A stretch of 64,000 nt of DNA from Deferribacteres bacterium (GCA_020633675.1 JACKDE010000001.1:682001-746000); one strand, 5' to 3'. Positions 16,827 through 26,311 are shown, counted from the first letter of the stretch. The notes: generated from the sequence alone by a model not told the origin. A program made the numbers and translations.

Positions 16827-17552
16827 TTAGCGGTCCACCAGATGGATAAAGACATCTTGCATACTTGTTTGACCGTATTGCTTTTTCAGCGCTTCAGGCC
16901 TGTCGAGAGCGATGATTTCGCCCTGATACATAATCGAGACTCGATTACAGTACTCGGCTTCGTCCATGTAATGAGTGGTTACGAATACAGTTTTGCCTTG
17001 CTCCGCCATCGCGTGAATCAGGTTCCAGAAATTGCGTCGCGCTTCCGGATCGACACCGCCGGTCGGTTCGTCCAGAAAAACGATTTTGGGATCGTGCAAC
17101 AGTGCGCATCCGAGAGCAAGGCGTTGTTTGTAGCCGAGTGGCAGATCATGTGTGAGCGTGCTTGCCTGCTGAGACAAACCGAGATCCTGCAGCAAATCCT
17201 GCCGCTTGGCCAGCAATTGCGGCCGCGCCAAGCCATACACACCGCCATAAAATTCGATGTTCTCTTCGATGGTCAGATCTTCGTACAATGAAAATTTTTG
17301 ACTCATGTAGCCGATGTGGCGCTTGATCTTTTCGCCCTGCTTGAAAATGTCAAAGCCGGCTACAGCGCCGCTGCCGGAAGAGGGCATCAGCAGGCCGCAG
17401 AGCATGCGGATCGCGGTGGTTTTGCCCGCACCGTTTGCGCCCAGAAAGCCAAAAATTTCGCCATATTCAACAGCGAGATTCAGATTTTTGACTGCCTGAA
17501 ATCCACCAAAGAATTTACCGAGGTTTTCTGTAAAAACTGCGAAATCGGGCAT
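16827..17552 (-). CDS. ABC transporter ATPase, C-terminal-half YbhF equivalent
   Basis: This 241-residue ATPase has Walker A GANGAGKTT, Walker B KIVFLDEPTGGVDP and H-loop VTTHYMDEAEY. Its signature is LPLGYKQRLALG rather than LSGGQ. That change is common in the second half of YbhF/NatA-like ATPases and suggests one weak site in a heterodimer. In E. coli both ATPase halves are fused in YbhF; here they are separate genes 5 bp apart. It drives export through the two ABC-2 permeases. Confidence 0.92.
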   Translation of the reverse strand: MPDFAVFTENLGKFFGGFQAVKNLNLAVEYGEIFGFLGANGAGKTTAIRMLCGLLMPSSGSGAVAGFDIFKQGEKIKRHIGYMSQKFSLYEDLTIEENIEFYGGVYGLARPQLLAKRQDLLQDLGLSQQASTLTHDLPLGYKQRLALGCALLHDPKIVFLDEPTGGVDPEARRNFWNLIHAMAEQGKTVFVTTHYMDEAEYCNRVSIMYQGEIIALDRPEALKKQYGQTSMQDVFIHLVDR

Positions 17553-17557
17553 TTTTC

Positions 17558-18478
17558 CTATTCAACCTGCTTCATCAATTCTAAAAATGTATCTTCGATG
17601 CCGGGCTCGATTTGTCGCATTGCCGCTATCGGCTCGGGCGCGGTACGCTGAATGGTTGCGAGCTGCTCCGCGGACAGCGATTCCCGAAAGCTGGCGTGCA
17701 CCCGGTCGCCGAAAATATGCACTGTTTGCACAGATGGCTGCGACTGCAAATGATTCTGAATTTTCTGCGGTGCTGAGCTGGAAATTTCGTAAAGCGCATA
17801 CGGAAAAAGCCGTCCAATTTTGTCCGGCTTATCCAAGGCGAGAATTTGGCCCTTGTGCATAAACGCGACGCGGTCGCACAGCAACGCCTCGTCCATATAG
17901 GGCGTGGACACCAAAATCGTCACGCCGTCATCGCGCAGCTTTTTCAGGATCAGCCAAAATTCCCGCCGCGAGACCGGATCCACTCCGGTGGTCGGTTCGT
18001 CGAGGATGAGCACTTCTGGCGTGTGAATGAGCGTGCAGGACAACGCCAGTTTTTGTTTCATACCGCCGGAGAGCTGCTTAGCCAAGCGTTTTTTGAACGG
18101 CTCCAGCTTGCTGAAATGGTACAGCTCCTGCAAACGTTGGAATTTTTCCTGCTTGGGCACGCCGAACAGGTCGGCAAAAAACAACAAATTTTGCTCAACT
18201 GAGAGATCGGGGTAGAGTGAGAAACGCTGCGGCATGTAGCCGATGCGAGAACGGATGCGCCGCACCTCTTTTCTGACATCTAGGCCGACGATGGAAAGCT
18301 CACCTTGCTCCACAGGCAGCAGCGTGCACAGACTGCGCATCGTGGTGGTTTTGCCTGCGCCATCCGGACCGATCAGGCCGAACAGTTCACCCTTGCTGAC
18401 GCTGAGCGAGATATTTTTAACCGCTTCAACACCATCGAAATTTTTGCTGAAATGCTCGATTGCAATGTGGGTTTGCAT
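17558..18478 (-). CDS. ABC transporter ATPase, N-terminal-half YbhF equivalent
   Basis: This 306-residue ATPase has Walker A GPDGAGKTT, canonical signature LSGGMKQKLALS and Walker B VLILDEPTTGVDP. The H-loop histidine is replaced: the segment reads VSTPYMDEALL. A C-terminal extension (about 225-306) resembles the linker seen in fused YbhF proteins. It is probably the partner of the ATPase encoded downstream. The loss of the H-loop histidine here and of the canonical signature there fits an asymmetric ATPase pair. Confidence 0.92.
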   Translation of the reverse strand: MQTHIAIEHFSKNFDGVEAVKNISLSVSKGELFGLIGPDGAGKTTTMRSLCTLLPVEQGELSIVGLDVRKEVRRIRSRIGYMPQRFSLYPDLSVEQNLLFFADLFGVPKQEKFQRLQELYHFSKLEPFKKRLAKQLSGGMKQKLALSCTLIHTPEVLILDEPTTGVDPVSRREFWLILKKLRDDGVTILVSTPYMDEALLCDRVAFMHKGQILALDKPDKIGRLFPYALYEISSSAPQKIQNHLQSQPSVQTVHIFGDRVHASFRESLSAEQLATIQRTAPEPIAAMRQIEPGIEDTFLELMKQVE

Positions 18479-18489
18479 ATTGTTTCAGA

Positions 18490-19377
18490 CTATTTTTTCA
18501 CCAACGGCAGCGAAATGGCAACCGGCATGCCGTGCTTCAGCAGGCCTTGCGGATTGTCGATATCGATTTTCACTGCATAGACCAGGCCTGTGCGCGATTC
18601 TTCTGTTAGAATGTTTTTGGGAGTAAATTCTGCCCTCGGACTGATCCATGCCACCCGCCCGACCAGATTTTCATCAGTGCCGTCCATCGATATTTGCGCT
18701 TCCTGGCCGATGTTGATAGCGGGCAGCATGGTCTCGGTGACATAAACTTTTGCCCACATTTCCTGTAGATTGATGATTTCGAGCATTGGCGCCATGGTCG
18801 GCACAGTTTCGCCGAGCTGGTAATACTGAGTCGTCACAGTGCCATCGAGCGGTGAGATCAGCGTGGCATCGCTGATTTGCTTTTGCAAAAGATTAACTTG
18901 AGCCTGTAGTGCAGCCTGTCGCGTATCCAGCGAGGCAAGCATTTGTTGGGCTGAGCGCATAGACGATTCGGCACGTGTGGTATTGATTTCAGCGTCATCG
19001 CGCATTTGTTCGGTGGCGGCGTTTTGTTTGTACAAATCATTGACCCGACCGAAACGCGTTTTCGCATAGACAGCCTCATCACGCGCTTTTTGCAAATTGG
19101 TGGCCGCGATGCCCTTTTGCGCTTGAACATCGGCAACGTTGGCCTGTACCTGCTCGAGCTGGTAGCTCAATTTTTCGGTATCGAGCACTGCCAATGTGTC
19201 ACCGGCTTGCACACGTGTGCCTTCCTCAAAACGGATATCGAGTACTTGTCCGCCTGTTTGTGGCGAAAGCTTGATGGCCGTGCCTTCAGCAATCACGCTC
19301 GCTGAAAAGCCATCTTCATTTTGATGATTGCAGGCAAAGAGCCACAATAGTGTCGCGTAGAAGAATATCTTTTTCAT
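18490..19377 (-). CDS. HlyD-family periplasmic adaptor lipoprotein (YbhG-like)
   Basis: This 295-residue adaptor has a lipoprotein-type signal (LLWLFACNHQ), a biotinyl-lipoyl-like domain (GGQVLDIRFEEGTRVQAGDTLAVLD), a long coiled-coil hairpin (about 75-170) and the return half of the lipoyl domain (ISPLDGTVTTQYYQLGE). It links the ABC-2 permeases to the TolC-type channel encoded upstream. It lies 12 bp before the first ATPase gene. Confidence 0.92.
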   Translation of the reverse strand: MKKIFFYATLLWLFACNHQNEDGFSASVIAEGTAIKLSPQTGGQVLDIRFEEGTRVQAGDTLAVLDTEKLSYQLEQVQANVADVQAQKGIAATNLQKARDEAVYAKTRFGRVNDLYKQNAATEQMRDDAEINTTRAESSMRSAQQMLASLDTRQAALQAQVNLLQKQISDATLISPLDGTVTTQYYQLGETVPTMAPMLEIINLQEMWAKVYVTETMLPAINIGQEAQISMDGTDENLVGRVAWISPRAEFTPKNILTEESRTGLVYAVKIDIDNPQGLLKHGMPVAISLPLVKK

Positions 19378-19424
19378 CGTTTTCCTCTAAATTTAAGCGC
19401 AAATCGACTGGCAATTGCCTTGCT

Positions 19425-20744
19425 TTAATAATTGGTCGTACCGGTTGCCAGCATCAAATCTGTGCGCGCCAGGAAATATTGCACAAAAATTCGCTCGCGC
19501 AGCAATTCTGCCTGTGTCAGCTCGGTCTCCGCATCGGTTAAGTCCTGTGTGGTCGCGAGCCCATTGCCGTATTGGATGTTCGCAATGCGGTAGCGCTCGC
19601 GCTGCTGCAAAAGCAGTTGATTGGCCAGATCAAATTGTTCGGTCACGTAATTGAGATTTTCCCAGGCTTGTGCCACATCAACACGGATTTGTTGTCTGAG
19701 ATCGCGTTCCTCGAGCGCCAGGCGGTTGCCTGTGATTTCTGCTTGTTCAGCACGGTGCTGATCCTGCTTGCCACGCCAAAGATTCCATTGCAGACGCACA
19801 CCGCCGGCAAAATAATCCATCCACTCATTGGCCACTTGATTTAGTCCCGGCTTGCCGAGATTATAACTCGCTTCAGCCTGAAGCGTCGGGAAATAAGCGG
19901 AGCGCGCCAGTTTGATCTGCAGCCTGGCTGCATGTTGAGCTGCCTGGATCGCACGTAATTCCGGCCGTTGTCGCATTGCGGCATGCTGCAGGCTGTCGAG
20001 CGCCGGGATGGCCTCTGGAGGCTGCTGCAAGGTCTGCTCGGCAATCGGCCTCGCTTCCTGCAAATCCAGCAGGCGCGCCATATGAATGGCAAGCAATCGC
20101 TGGTCCTTGGCGACTTTTTCCACTTCAATTTTGATCTGCAATTGTTGCGTATAAATTTTCAGCGTGTCAAACGCCATGGCCTGCGCATTCAGCATCAATG
20201 CGCGCGCCTGGCCGAGAGCGCTTTGAACGCGGGCAAGGCTGGCCTGTTGCGCCTGGCGTTCGCGTACCAGCAACTGCGCCCGGTAAAAAAGTGTCCGCAC
20301 CTGGTGCGCGATGGTCTGCTGTAAAATTTCCTGCCGGATTTCTTCGCTCAACAAAGCATTTTGCGCCAATCGCACTTGCGTTTGCAAACGCGCACCGGTA
20401 AACAACGGCTGACGCAGGGCCAGGGCAAGATCGCTGCGCTGGTGATCACCCAGCTCGATCTGTACCTGACGCCCTCCGGTGATGGCCAACGGGATGTCAA
20501 ACTTGGCAATTTCGCTGGTATAGACGCTGGTGGCGGATAAATCCAGCGAGGGCAGGCGTTGAGCTTTGCGGATCGACAGTTCCAGTCGGGCAAGAAGTTC
20601 TGCCTGTTGCTGCTTTTGAAGCTGGAGATTCTGCTGCTGGGCGAGTTTCAGCGCTTCCGGAAGGGTAATTGGCGTTTGCGCGACAGCGATCTGAGCGACG
20701 AAAAAGAGTAAAAAAAACAGTTTTTTGCTTAATGCGTCAAACAT
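19425..20744 (-). CDS. TolC-family outer-membrane channel of the ABC exporter
   Basis: This 439-residue protein has a signal peptide (KKLFFLLFFVAQIAVAQ) and two outer-membrane-efflux repeats dominated by long helices. The LRQPLFTGARLQTQVRLAQ and RLQWNLWRGKQDQHRAEQA segments mark the repeat ends. It should form the trimeric exit duct for the ABC-2 system. It is the second gene of the operon, after the TetR gene. Confidence 0.9.
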   Translation of the reverse strand: MFDALSKKLFFLLFFVAQIAVAQTPITLPEALKLAQQQNLQLQKQQQAELLARLELSIRKAQRLPSLDLSATSVYTSEIAKFDIPLAITGGRQVQIELGDHQRSDLALALRQPLFTGARLQTQVRLAQNALLSEEIRQEILQQTIAHQVRTLFYRAQLLVRERQAQQASLARVQSALGQARALMLNAQAMAFDTLKIYTQQLQIKIEVEKVAKDQRLLAIHMARLLDLQEARPIAEQTLQQPPEAIPALDSLQHAAMRQRPELRAIQAAQHAARLQIKLARSAYFPTLQAEASYNLGKPGLNQVANEWMDYFAGGVRLQWNLWRGKQDQHRAEQAEITGNRLALEERDLRQQIRVDVAQAWENLNYVTEQFDLANQLLLQQRERYRIANIQYGNGLATTQDLTDAETELTQAELLRERIFVQYFLARTDLMLATGTTNY

Positions 20745-20778
20745 GACTCACCTGGTTTAATTTTGAGAAGGGCAAGCT

Positions 20779-21408
20779 TCATTCGGGCCTGATGCCATTC
20801 CAGATCAGTTGCAGGATTTCGGTTTTTCGTTGTGCCAGGAACTCTGCTGATGAAATCGACAGGCCACCGAGTACTTTCTCCAGAACTGGCCGCGCGATAA
20901 AAGGATAAGCGCAAAGGCCGATGAGGCTGATCACAAAATTGACCGGCTCAACATTGCGCATCTGACCCTTGTCGATGGCTTGTTCGATTTTAACCAAAAA
21001 GAGCGGTTTGCGATAACCACGTTTGCTGAACATGGTTTGGATAAAAGCAGGCATCAAGTGCGCGCCACTCTGAATTTCCCAAATGATAAAGCGCACAAGG
21101 CCCTCATTTGCAGCCATGGAATCCATATACGAATCAATGAAGTGTTCAAGAAAAGCATGCACATCATCCGTTTCGGGAATGGCGTCGAGCAAGCCTGTGA
21201 AGAACTGCTCGAGTTGAACAATGAAAACCTGTTCATAGAGTTTGTCTTTCGAGCGGAAGTAGTAGTGCAGCATGGCTTTGTTGATGCCGGCTTTATCGGC
21301 AATTTCCTGCATGCGGGCGCCATCCCGGCCCTTCAGCAAAAAAATATCGGTGGCCGCCTGCAAAATCCGCCTTTCGGTTTCGGTGCTGTACGCCGCTGAT
21401 GTGTCCAT
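20779..21408 (-). CDS. TetR-family regulator of the ABC-2 efflux operon
   Basis: This 209-residue regulator has the helix-turn-helix ARMQEIADKAGINKAMLHYYFRSKDKLYEQV. Its C-terminal domain is of the type found beside ybhGFSR-like export genes. It is the first gene of a seven-gene minus-strand operon: TetR, TolC, HlyD, two ATPases and two permeases. A perfect palindrome lies 25 bp before its start, and autorepression relieved by an exported compound is likely. Confidence 0.9.
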   Translation of the reverse strand: MDTSAAYSTETERRILQAATDIFLLKGRDGARMQEIADKAGINKAMLHYYFRSKDKLYEQVFIVQLEQFFTGLLDAIPETDDVHAFLEHFIDSYMDSMAANEGLVRFIIWEIQSGAHLMPAFIQTMFSKRGYRKPLFLVKIEQAIDKGQMRNVEPVNFVISLIGLCAYPFIARPVLEKVLGGLSISSAEFLAQRKTEILQLIWNGIRPE

Positions 21409-21432
21409 GCTTTAGATGTACCTTCTTTTTGG

Positions 21433-21450
21433 TTTAACCGTATGGTTAAA
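21433..21450. promoter_or_regulatory. Probable TetR operator of the ABC-2 efflux operon
   Basis: TTTAACC-GTAT-GGTTAAA is an 18-bp perfect inverted repeat with a 4-bp spacer, 25 bp upstream of the TetR start. It has the same geometry as the operator of the RND operon but a different half-site, so the two regulators probably do not cross-bind. Confidence 0.7.
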
Positions 21451-21628
21451 GTATTTGGATAATTAAATGGAGTGTCGGCAAAAATGCAAGCGTTTTTTTA
21501 ATGAAATTGAAGTTATGCTGCAAAATGCGCAAAAATCAGCCAAAAAATATGCGAGTGGTGCTGATGTGCGGTAAATGCAAGCTGAGATATAATTTCTGAA
21601 AATTTGATTGTTTGCGATAGGGACGGGA

Positions 21629-22579
21629 ATGAGAGCCAAGGCAAGCATGGCAATTTTGCTGATCATCGGAGCCTGGATCGTCAATTTCAGCCTGCTCTAT
21701 TGGTCACCGGGTGATGTTACCAGTCGATATTGGGGGCCGGAAGTCGATGCGGTTTTTTTGCAGAATATGAGAATCGAGAAAGGCCTGCATTTGAGCTACT
21801 GGCAGCAACTTGTGCGTTGGACAGGCAATTTGCTGCGCGGCGATCTGGGCTATTCCTGGACGCATCACCGGCCAGTGATGGAAATCTTTGCTGAGACACT
21901 GCCAGCAACGCTGCAACTGGCTCTGCTTGCTTTAGTCATTCAATTTTTTGTCGGCGGTGCGCTGGGCATGTTGTCGGCTCTTTGGAAGGGAAGAAAATTC
22001 GGCATGATCCTGGATGCCGCGAGCCTGGCCATTTATGCGATGCCATCGTTCTGGCTGGCGATGCTGCTGATTTATTTTTTCAGCATGAAGCTCAATTGGC
22101 TGCCAGCTTCCGGCATGCAGTCTATGTTTAGTACAAATTTTGGCTTGGGCGAGTGGCTGCTTGACCGCGCATGGCACTTATTTCTGCCTGGCTCCATCCT
22201 GGGCTTAGTCGGCGCTGTGGCCACCATGCGCTTCGTGCGAGCGCGAATGATCGAGCAAATGAACAAGCCATTCGTATTGCTGGCGCGAGCCAAAGGGCTC
22301 TCCACAGGCACCATTTTATGTCGCCATATTTTTAAGGTGGCGCTGTTGCCGATGGTGACGCAGCTTGGCCTGGCGTTTCCTGTTCTGCTGAGCGGCACGC
22401 TGGTAATCGAAGTGGTTTTTGCCTGGCCCGGCATGGGGCGGCTGGTATACGAGGCCCTTTTGGCAAAAGACTACCCTGTTATTTTAGCAGCCAATTTTAT
22501 GACCGCGGTGCTGGTAGCTGGCGGCAATCTGCTTGCTGATTTTTTATATCGATTGGTTGATCCGAGGGTGCGCATCTGA
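21629..22579 (+). CDS. Dipeptide/oligopeptide ABC permease (DppB/OppB type)
   Basis: This 316-residue permease has six predicted spans and the family's FVRARMIEQMNKPFVLLARAKGLS EAA-loop segment, then VFAWPGMGRLVYEALLAKDYP near the end. ATG 21629 is preferred over TTG 21608; the residues between them are not conserved and AGGGA precedes the ATG. Its stop overlaps the start of the second permease by one base. The usual N-terminal length is slightly shortened. No substrate-binding protein gene is present. Confidence 0.88.
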   Translation: MRAKASMAILLIIGAWIVNFSLLYWSPGDVTSRYWGPEVDAVFLQNMRIEKGLHLSYWQQLVRWTGNLLRGDLGYSWTHHRPVMEIFAETLPATLQLALLALVIQFFVGGALGMLSALWKGRKFGMILDAASLAIYAMPSFWLAMLLIYFFSMKLNWLPASGMQSMFSTNFGLGEWLLDRAWHLFLPGSILGLVGAVATMRFVRARMIEQMNKPFVLLARAKGLSTGTILCRHIFKVALLPMVTQLGLAFPVLLSGTLVIEVVFAWPGMGRLVYEALLAKDYPVILAANFMTAVLVAGGNLLADFLYRLVDPRVRI

Positions 22580-23412
22580 TGCGAAATGAGCGTGTCATGC
22601 AGATTCGGGTAAAAGTCGGGAGTGCGTTGCTGGGCTTGCTTTTTGTGCTCAGCGCGACAGTCAGCTGGATAGCGCCACAGGACCCGGATAGGCAACATCT
22701 CGAAACATCGGGACGTTTACAGGCACCTTCGGTCAGTCATCCGTTCGGCACTGATCAGCTCGGTCGCGACGTGCTGTCGCGGGTTTTGCATGGCAGCCGC
22801 ATTTCGCTTGGACTTGCACTGATCACCATGTTGCTGGCTGTCATACTCGGCACAAGCTACGGCGCGTTATCCGGCTATGTCGGTGGTGCTACGGATCGGA
22901 TTCTGATGCGTTTCGTCGATCTCTTTCTCACCTTTCCGCTTATTTTTTTCGTAGCGACTTGCATCGCCCTGTTTGGCAATCAATTGAGCATCATGGCCAT
23001 TATCCTGGCGCTTACTGCCTGGATGGACATTGCCCGACTTGTACGTGGCGATGTGTTGGTTTTGAAGCGCGAAAATTTTGTGCTGCGGGCGCGCACTTCG
23101 GGCTTGCCGGTGTGGCGCATATTTTTGCGCTATGTGCTGCCTGCAACCCTGCCGACCGTGACCGCGGCAGCAGTACTGCGAATGGCAGACTTAATTTTGA
23201 TAGAGTCGGCGATGAGCTTTTTAGGGTTGGGTGTACAACCGCCCACAGCGACCTGGGGCACCATTTTAAAAGATGGAAGGCACTTCCTAAGCGATGCCTG
23301 GTGGCTGGCTTTTTTCCCCGGAGTGGCAATTTTGCTGGCCTGCCTGAGCCTGTACCTGATCGGCGAAGGCTTCCAGAAACACACCGCCAAGCAAATACAA
23401 TCTGTTCGATAG
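22579..23412 (+). CDS. Dipeptide/oligopeptide ABC permease (DppC/OppC type)
   Basis: This 277-residue permease shows the DppC landmarks: HPFGTDQLGRDVLSRVLHGS near residue 55, the EAA-loop segment ENFVLRARTSGLPVWRIFLR and the C-terminal ESAMSFLGLGVQPPTATWGT. It partners the DppB-like permease. The ATPase gene follows after 4 bp. Confidence 0.92.
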   Translation: MRNERVMQIRVKVGSALLGLLFVLSATVSWIAPQDPDRQHLETSGRLQAPSVSHPFGTDQLGRDVLSRVLHGSRISLGLALITMLLAVILGTSYGALSGYVGGATDRILMRFVDLFLTFPLIFFVATCIALFGNQLSIMAIILALTAWMDIARLVRGDVLVLKRENFVLRARTSGLPVWRIFLRYVLPATLPTVTAAAVLRMADLILIESAMSFLGLGVQPPTATWGTILKDGRHFLSDAWWLAFFPGVAILLACLSLYLIGEGFQKHTAKQIQSVR

Positions 23413-23416
23413 GACC

Positions 23417-24421
23417 ATGCAAAAGCAATCCGATAAATCAGAAATATTGCACGTCTCCAGGCTGAGTGTCCACTATCATGATCAAAAATCGGTCGTGCGC
23501 GCGGTGGATGATGTCAGCTTTTCGGTTAAGAAAGGCCAGACGCTGGCCGTGGTTGGCGAGTCTGGTTGTGGCAAATCCACTCTGGCATTGAGCCTGTTTC
23601 GTTTACTGCCGCCCGCAGGACAGCTCGTTTCCGGCCAGATCCTGTTGCATGGCCAGGATTTGGCGACAAAATCGGAAAAGTACATGCAGGCTATTCGTGG
23701 CAAAGAAATCGGGTTGATTTTGCAGGATGCGCTGTCTGCGTTGAATCCGGTCTTGCGGATCGGGACCCAGATTGCAGAGCTTTACCAGCACCATTTTCGC
23801 GATGACCGCCGAAACGCCAAACGCAAGGCACTCGATATGCTGGCGAAGGTGAGCTTGCCAAACGTCGAGCGAACATATACACTGTACCCGCATCAGCTTA
23901 GTGGTGGCCAGCGCCAACGCGTGGCAATCGCGCTTGCGCTGGCGTGCAAGCCAAAGCTTTTGGTCGCAGACGAGCCAACGACGGCTCTCGATGTCTCGCT
24001 GCAAAATGGAATTTTGGCATTGTTGAGTAACCTGCAGCAAGAGATGGGGCTGGCTGTGCTGCTGATCAGCCATGATCTCGGTGTCGTCGCGCAAATGGCA
24101 GACCAGATAGCCGTGATGTACGCCGGCCGAATTGTCGAGCAAGGCCCGTCCGCGGATGTGTTCCAACTGCCTGTGCATCCCTATACCAAAATGTTGCTCG
24201 AAGCCATGCCTCGCATGCTGCCTGGCCAGGGATTCAAAAAGACATACCGAATTTCAGGACAAAATCATGAAGTACCCGACCTGCGCAATCTTCCGGCAGG
24301 TTGCGCCTTTGCGCCACGTTGCCCACTACGCCTGCCTGCATGCAGCGACATTCTCCCCACTGAAACAGCCATCCGGAGCAATCACATCGTGCGATGCCTG
24401 CAATCCGGCCAAAATCAGTAA
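23417..24421 (+). CDS. Dipeptide/oligopeptide ABC ATPase (DppD/OppD type)
   Basis: This 334-residue ATPase has Walker A GESGCGKST, signature LSGGQRQRVAIA, Walker B LLVADEPTTALD and H-loop ISHDLGVVA. The C-terminal oligopeptide-transporter extension carries the cysteine cluster PAGCAFAPRCPLRLPAC, which in related proteins binds an iron-sulfur cluster. Normal systems have a second ATPase (DppF) and a binding protein (DppA). Neither is adjacent, and the next gene is a barrel protein. Confidence 0.92.
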   Translation: MQKQSDKSEILHVSRLSVHYHDQKSVVRAVDDVSFSVKKGQTLAVVGESGCGKSTLALSLFRLLPPAGQLVSGQILLHGQDLATKSEKYMQAIRGKEIGLILQDALSALNPVLRIGTQIAELYQHHFRDDRRNAKRKALDMLAKVSLPNVERTYTLYPHQLSGGQRQRVAIALALACKPKLLVADEPTTALDVSLQNGILALLSNLQQEMGLAVLLISHDLGVVAQMADQIAVMYAGRIVEQGPSADVFQLPVHPYTKMLLEAMPRMLPGQGFKKTYRISGQNHEVPDLRNLPAGCAFAPRCPLRLPACSDILPTETAIRSNHIVRCLQSGQNQ

Positions 24422-24784
24422 TCAATCGATAATTTAGCTAAAACAGGCCGGGTTCCAGCTAAACAAGTGCAGCCCGTCAAGGTGACTGTGCTTTCGCACG
24501 GTCTATTTTGTTTGCATATGGGCGAATTGCGCTTTATTATTTTTTACTTGTAATCATGCCCTTATTTCAAGACGGAAAGCAGTGATTCGGTCGGCTGAAA
24601 TCCGCAATGAGAATGCCGTCTGATATTTGCACACAGCTCCCCGGCCATCACTGCGGAGAATCGTTGTCAGCTCGCAATATGCAGCAAGGCAAATTGCAAA
24701 TTCCTGCATTTCAATCAGAATAGACCATCATTGGAAACTCCAGCCTGACGTTCAATGAAATCATGATCAAAGCGAGAACGCATA
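24422..24784. other. Intergenic stretch, no gene seen
   Basis: About 360 bp between the ATPase gene and the porin-like gene. Only frames shorter than about 30 codons occur on the plus strand. No convincing terminator, RNA or promoter was recognised. Confidence 0.6.
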
Positions 24785-25960
24785 ATGAAACCGACATTCC
24801 ACAAGCAAAGAGCGGCGAAATGGCTAAAGGCGATCGGACTTCCTGCAATCTTGTTTATGAGTTGTGTGCACGCCAATGCGCAAGGCGATGCAAGTCCGAT
24901 CAAAATCTTTGGCTACTTTCAAAATTCGCTGCAGCAGTGGTCAGCGTTCGAAAATCTTCCGAAGCGCAATTCATTCAGCCTGCAGCAGCTCAACCTGTTT
25001 TTTCAAAAAGATTTTGATGCCAACTGGTCGGCTTTTGTCAACTTCGAATTCTTGAACAATTTTTCATCCAGCAGGCAATGGGGATCGGGAAACCTTGAGG
25101 AAGCTTGGCTCAAGTACCGATTAAATATGCGTTTCAACCTGAAATTGGGACTTCTGCTGCCGATTTTCAACGATCTCAATGAAATTAAAAATCGTACGCC
25201 GATTTTGCCGTATGTGATCAGGCCGCTGGCGTATGAAACCTCATTCAGCGAAATTATTCCAACCGACCTGCTGACGCCGGTAAGGGCCTTTGTACAGGCC
25301 TATGGATTTTTCCCGGCGAAAGAAGCGAAACTTGACTACGCGATTTTTTTGGGCAACAGTCCGAATGTCAACAGCAATCCGGATTACGGGCAAACCGGCA
25401 TCGACACGACAGCGACGTTTTTGGTAGGAGGGCGCTTCGGAATCCGCCTCCGCGAATTTAAAATTGGCATTTCAGGTACATACGATAAGGACAGCATTTT
25501 TGAGAGTTTTGCAGATGTGTTTGAATTCCCCCGGTCGGATTTCAGTAAAATTCCGAAAAAGCGCTTGGGCGGCGATCTTTCCTTTGAAAACACCAAATTT
25601 TCCTTCAAAAGCGAAATTATCAAAGTCGACATGAAAAGCGATCTCCATGAACTCGATGCGAACCTCGATTTCTTCTATGGTACTTTGGGCTATTTTGCCA
25701 CAGAACGGCTTTTCTTCTATGGCACCTACTGGCTGATGGATCAGCGTCTGGCCGTTGCCGCCTCAAGCGGCGCGTGGAAGGAGAATGCGGACATAAGCGT
25801 TTCATCGTTTGGCTTTTCCTATACTCTTTCGGATCGGATTACGCTGAAAGCCCAATACGCCTATGTGAATAACATCAATGAGAGTGAAATTTTAGGGCAA
25901 AAATACAATACCGATGATGATTTCAAAATTGCCAGTGCTGCGATTTCGGTATTCTTTTAA
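24785..25960 (+). CDS. Putative outer-membrane porin-like beta-barrel protein
   Basis: This 391-residue protein has a signal peptide (IGLPAILFMSCVHANAQG). The mature chain is a succession of amphipathic strands such as WSAFVNFEFLNNF, FNLKLGLLLPIF and ITLKAQYAYVNNI, ending in ISVFF with a terminal phenylalanine. This matches porin-like barrels of the outer membrane. No specific family or substrate is recognised. It follows the peptide-type ABC genes and precedes secreted glycosidase genes, so uptake of oligomers is a reasonable guess but not shown. Confidence 0.65.
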   Translation: MKPTFHKQRAAKWLKAIGLPAILFMSCVHANAQGDASPIKIFGYFQNSLQQWSAFENLPKRNSFSLQQLNLFFQKDFDANWSAFVNFEFLNNFSSSRQWGSGNLEEAWLKYRLNMRFNLKLGLLLPIFNDLNEIKNRTPILPYVIRPLAYETSFSEIIPTDLLTPVRAFVQAYGFFPAKEAKLDYAIFLGNSPNVNSNPDYGQTGIDTTATFLVGGRFGIRLREFKIGISGTYDKDSIFESFADVFEFPRSDFSKIPKKRLGGDLSFENTKFSFKSEIIKVDMKSDLHELDANLDFFYGTLGYFATERLFFYGTYWLMDQRLAVAASSGAWKENADISVSSFGFSYTLSDRITLKAQYAYVNNINESEILGQKYNTDDDFKIASAAISVFF

Positions 25961-26311
25961 AACCGCTTGTTCAAAATGGTCGACAACGGGGAGTTGATCA
26001 ATTTTGTGCAATTCTGCGGGTTCTGCTCAACTCGATCAAATGAATTCTGCCCTGATGCGGCTTCCAGCTATTGTGATTTCAGCGCGGCAGGATTAATGCC
26101 TTACCGCAGCACGCACTGATTTCACTCTGAGCCCGCGTCATCGCGGACGCTGGCAATGCCGCCCCCGCCAGGTGCCTCCGTATGTGTATTCATTCGATTC
26201 GAACAATTTTGTCAGCACGTTTCGTTTTGCACGTCTTGGTAGCGCGAAAGAAATAGTTAAGCTTGTATTCATTATCCAAAAATTGACCAGGAGAAAGGTG
26301 GCTTTCTGAAA
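25961..26311. other. Intergenic stretch before the glycoside hydrolase genes
   Basis: About 350 bp with no supportable gene. A short GC-rich hairpin (GCCCGCG/CGCGGAC region near 26130-26150) is present, and the promoter of the GH43 gene should lie near the 3' end. No known regulatory element was recognised. Confidence 0.5.
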
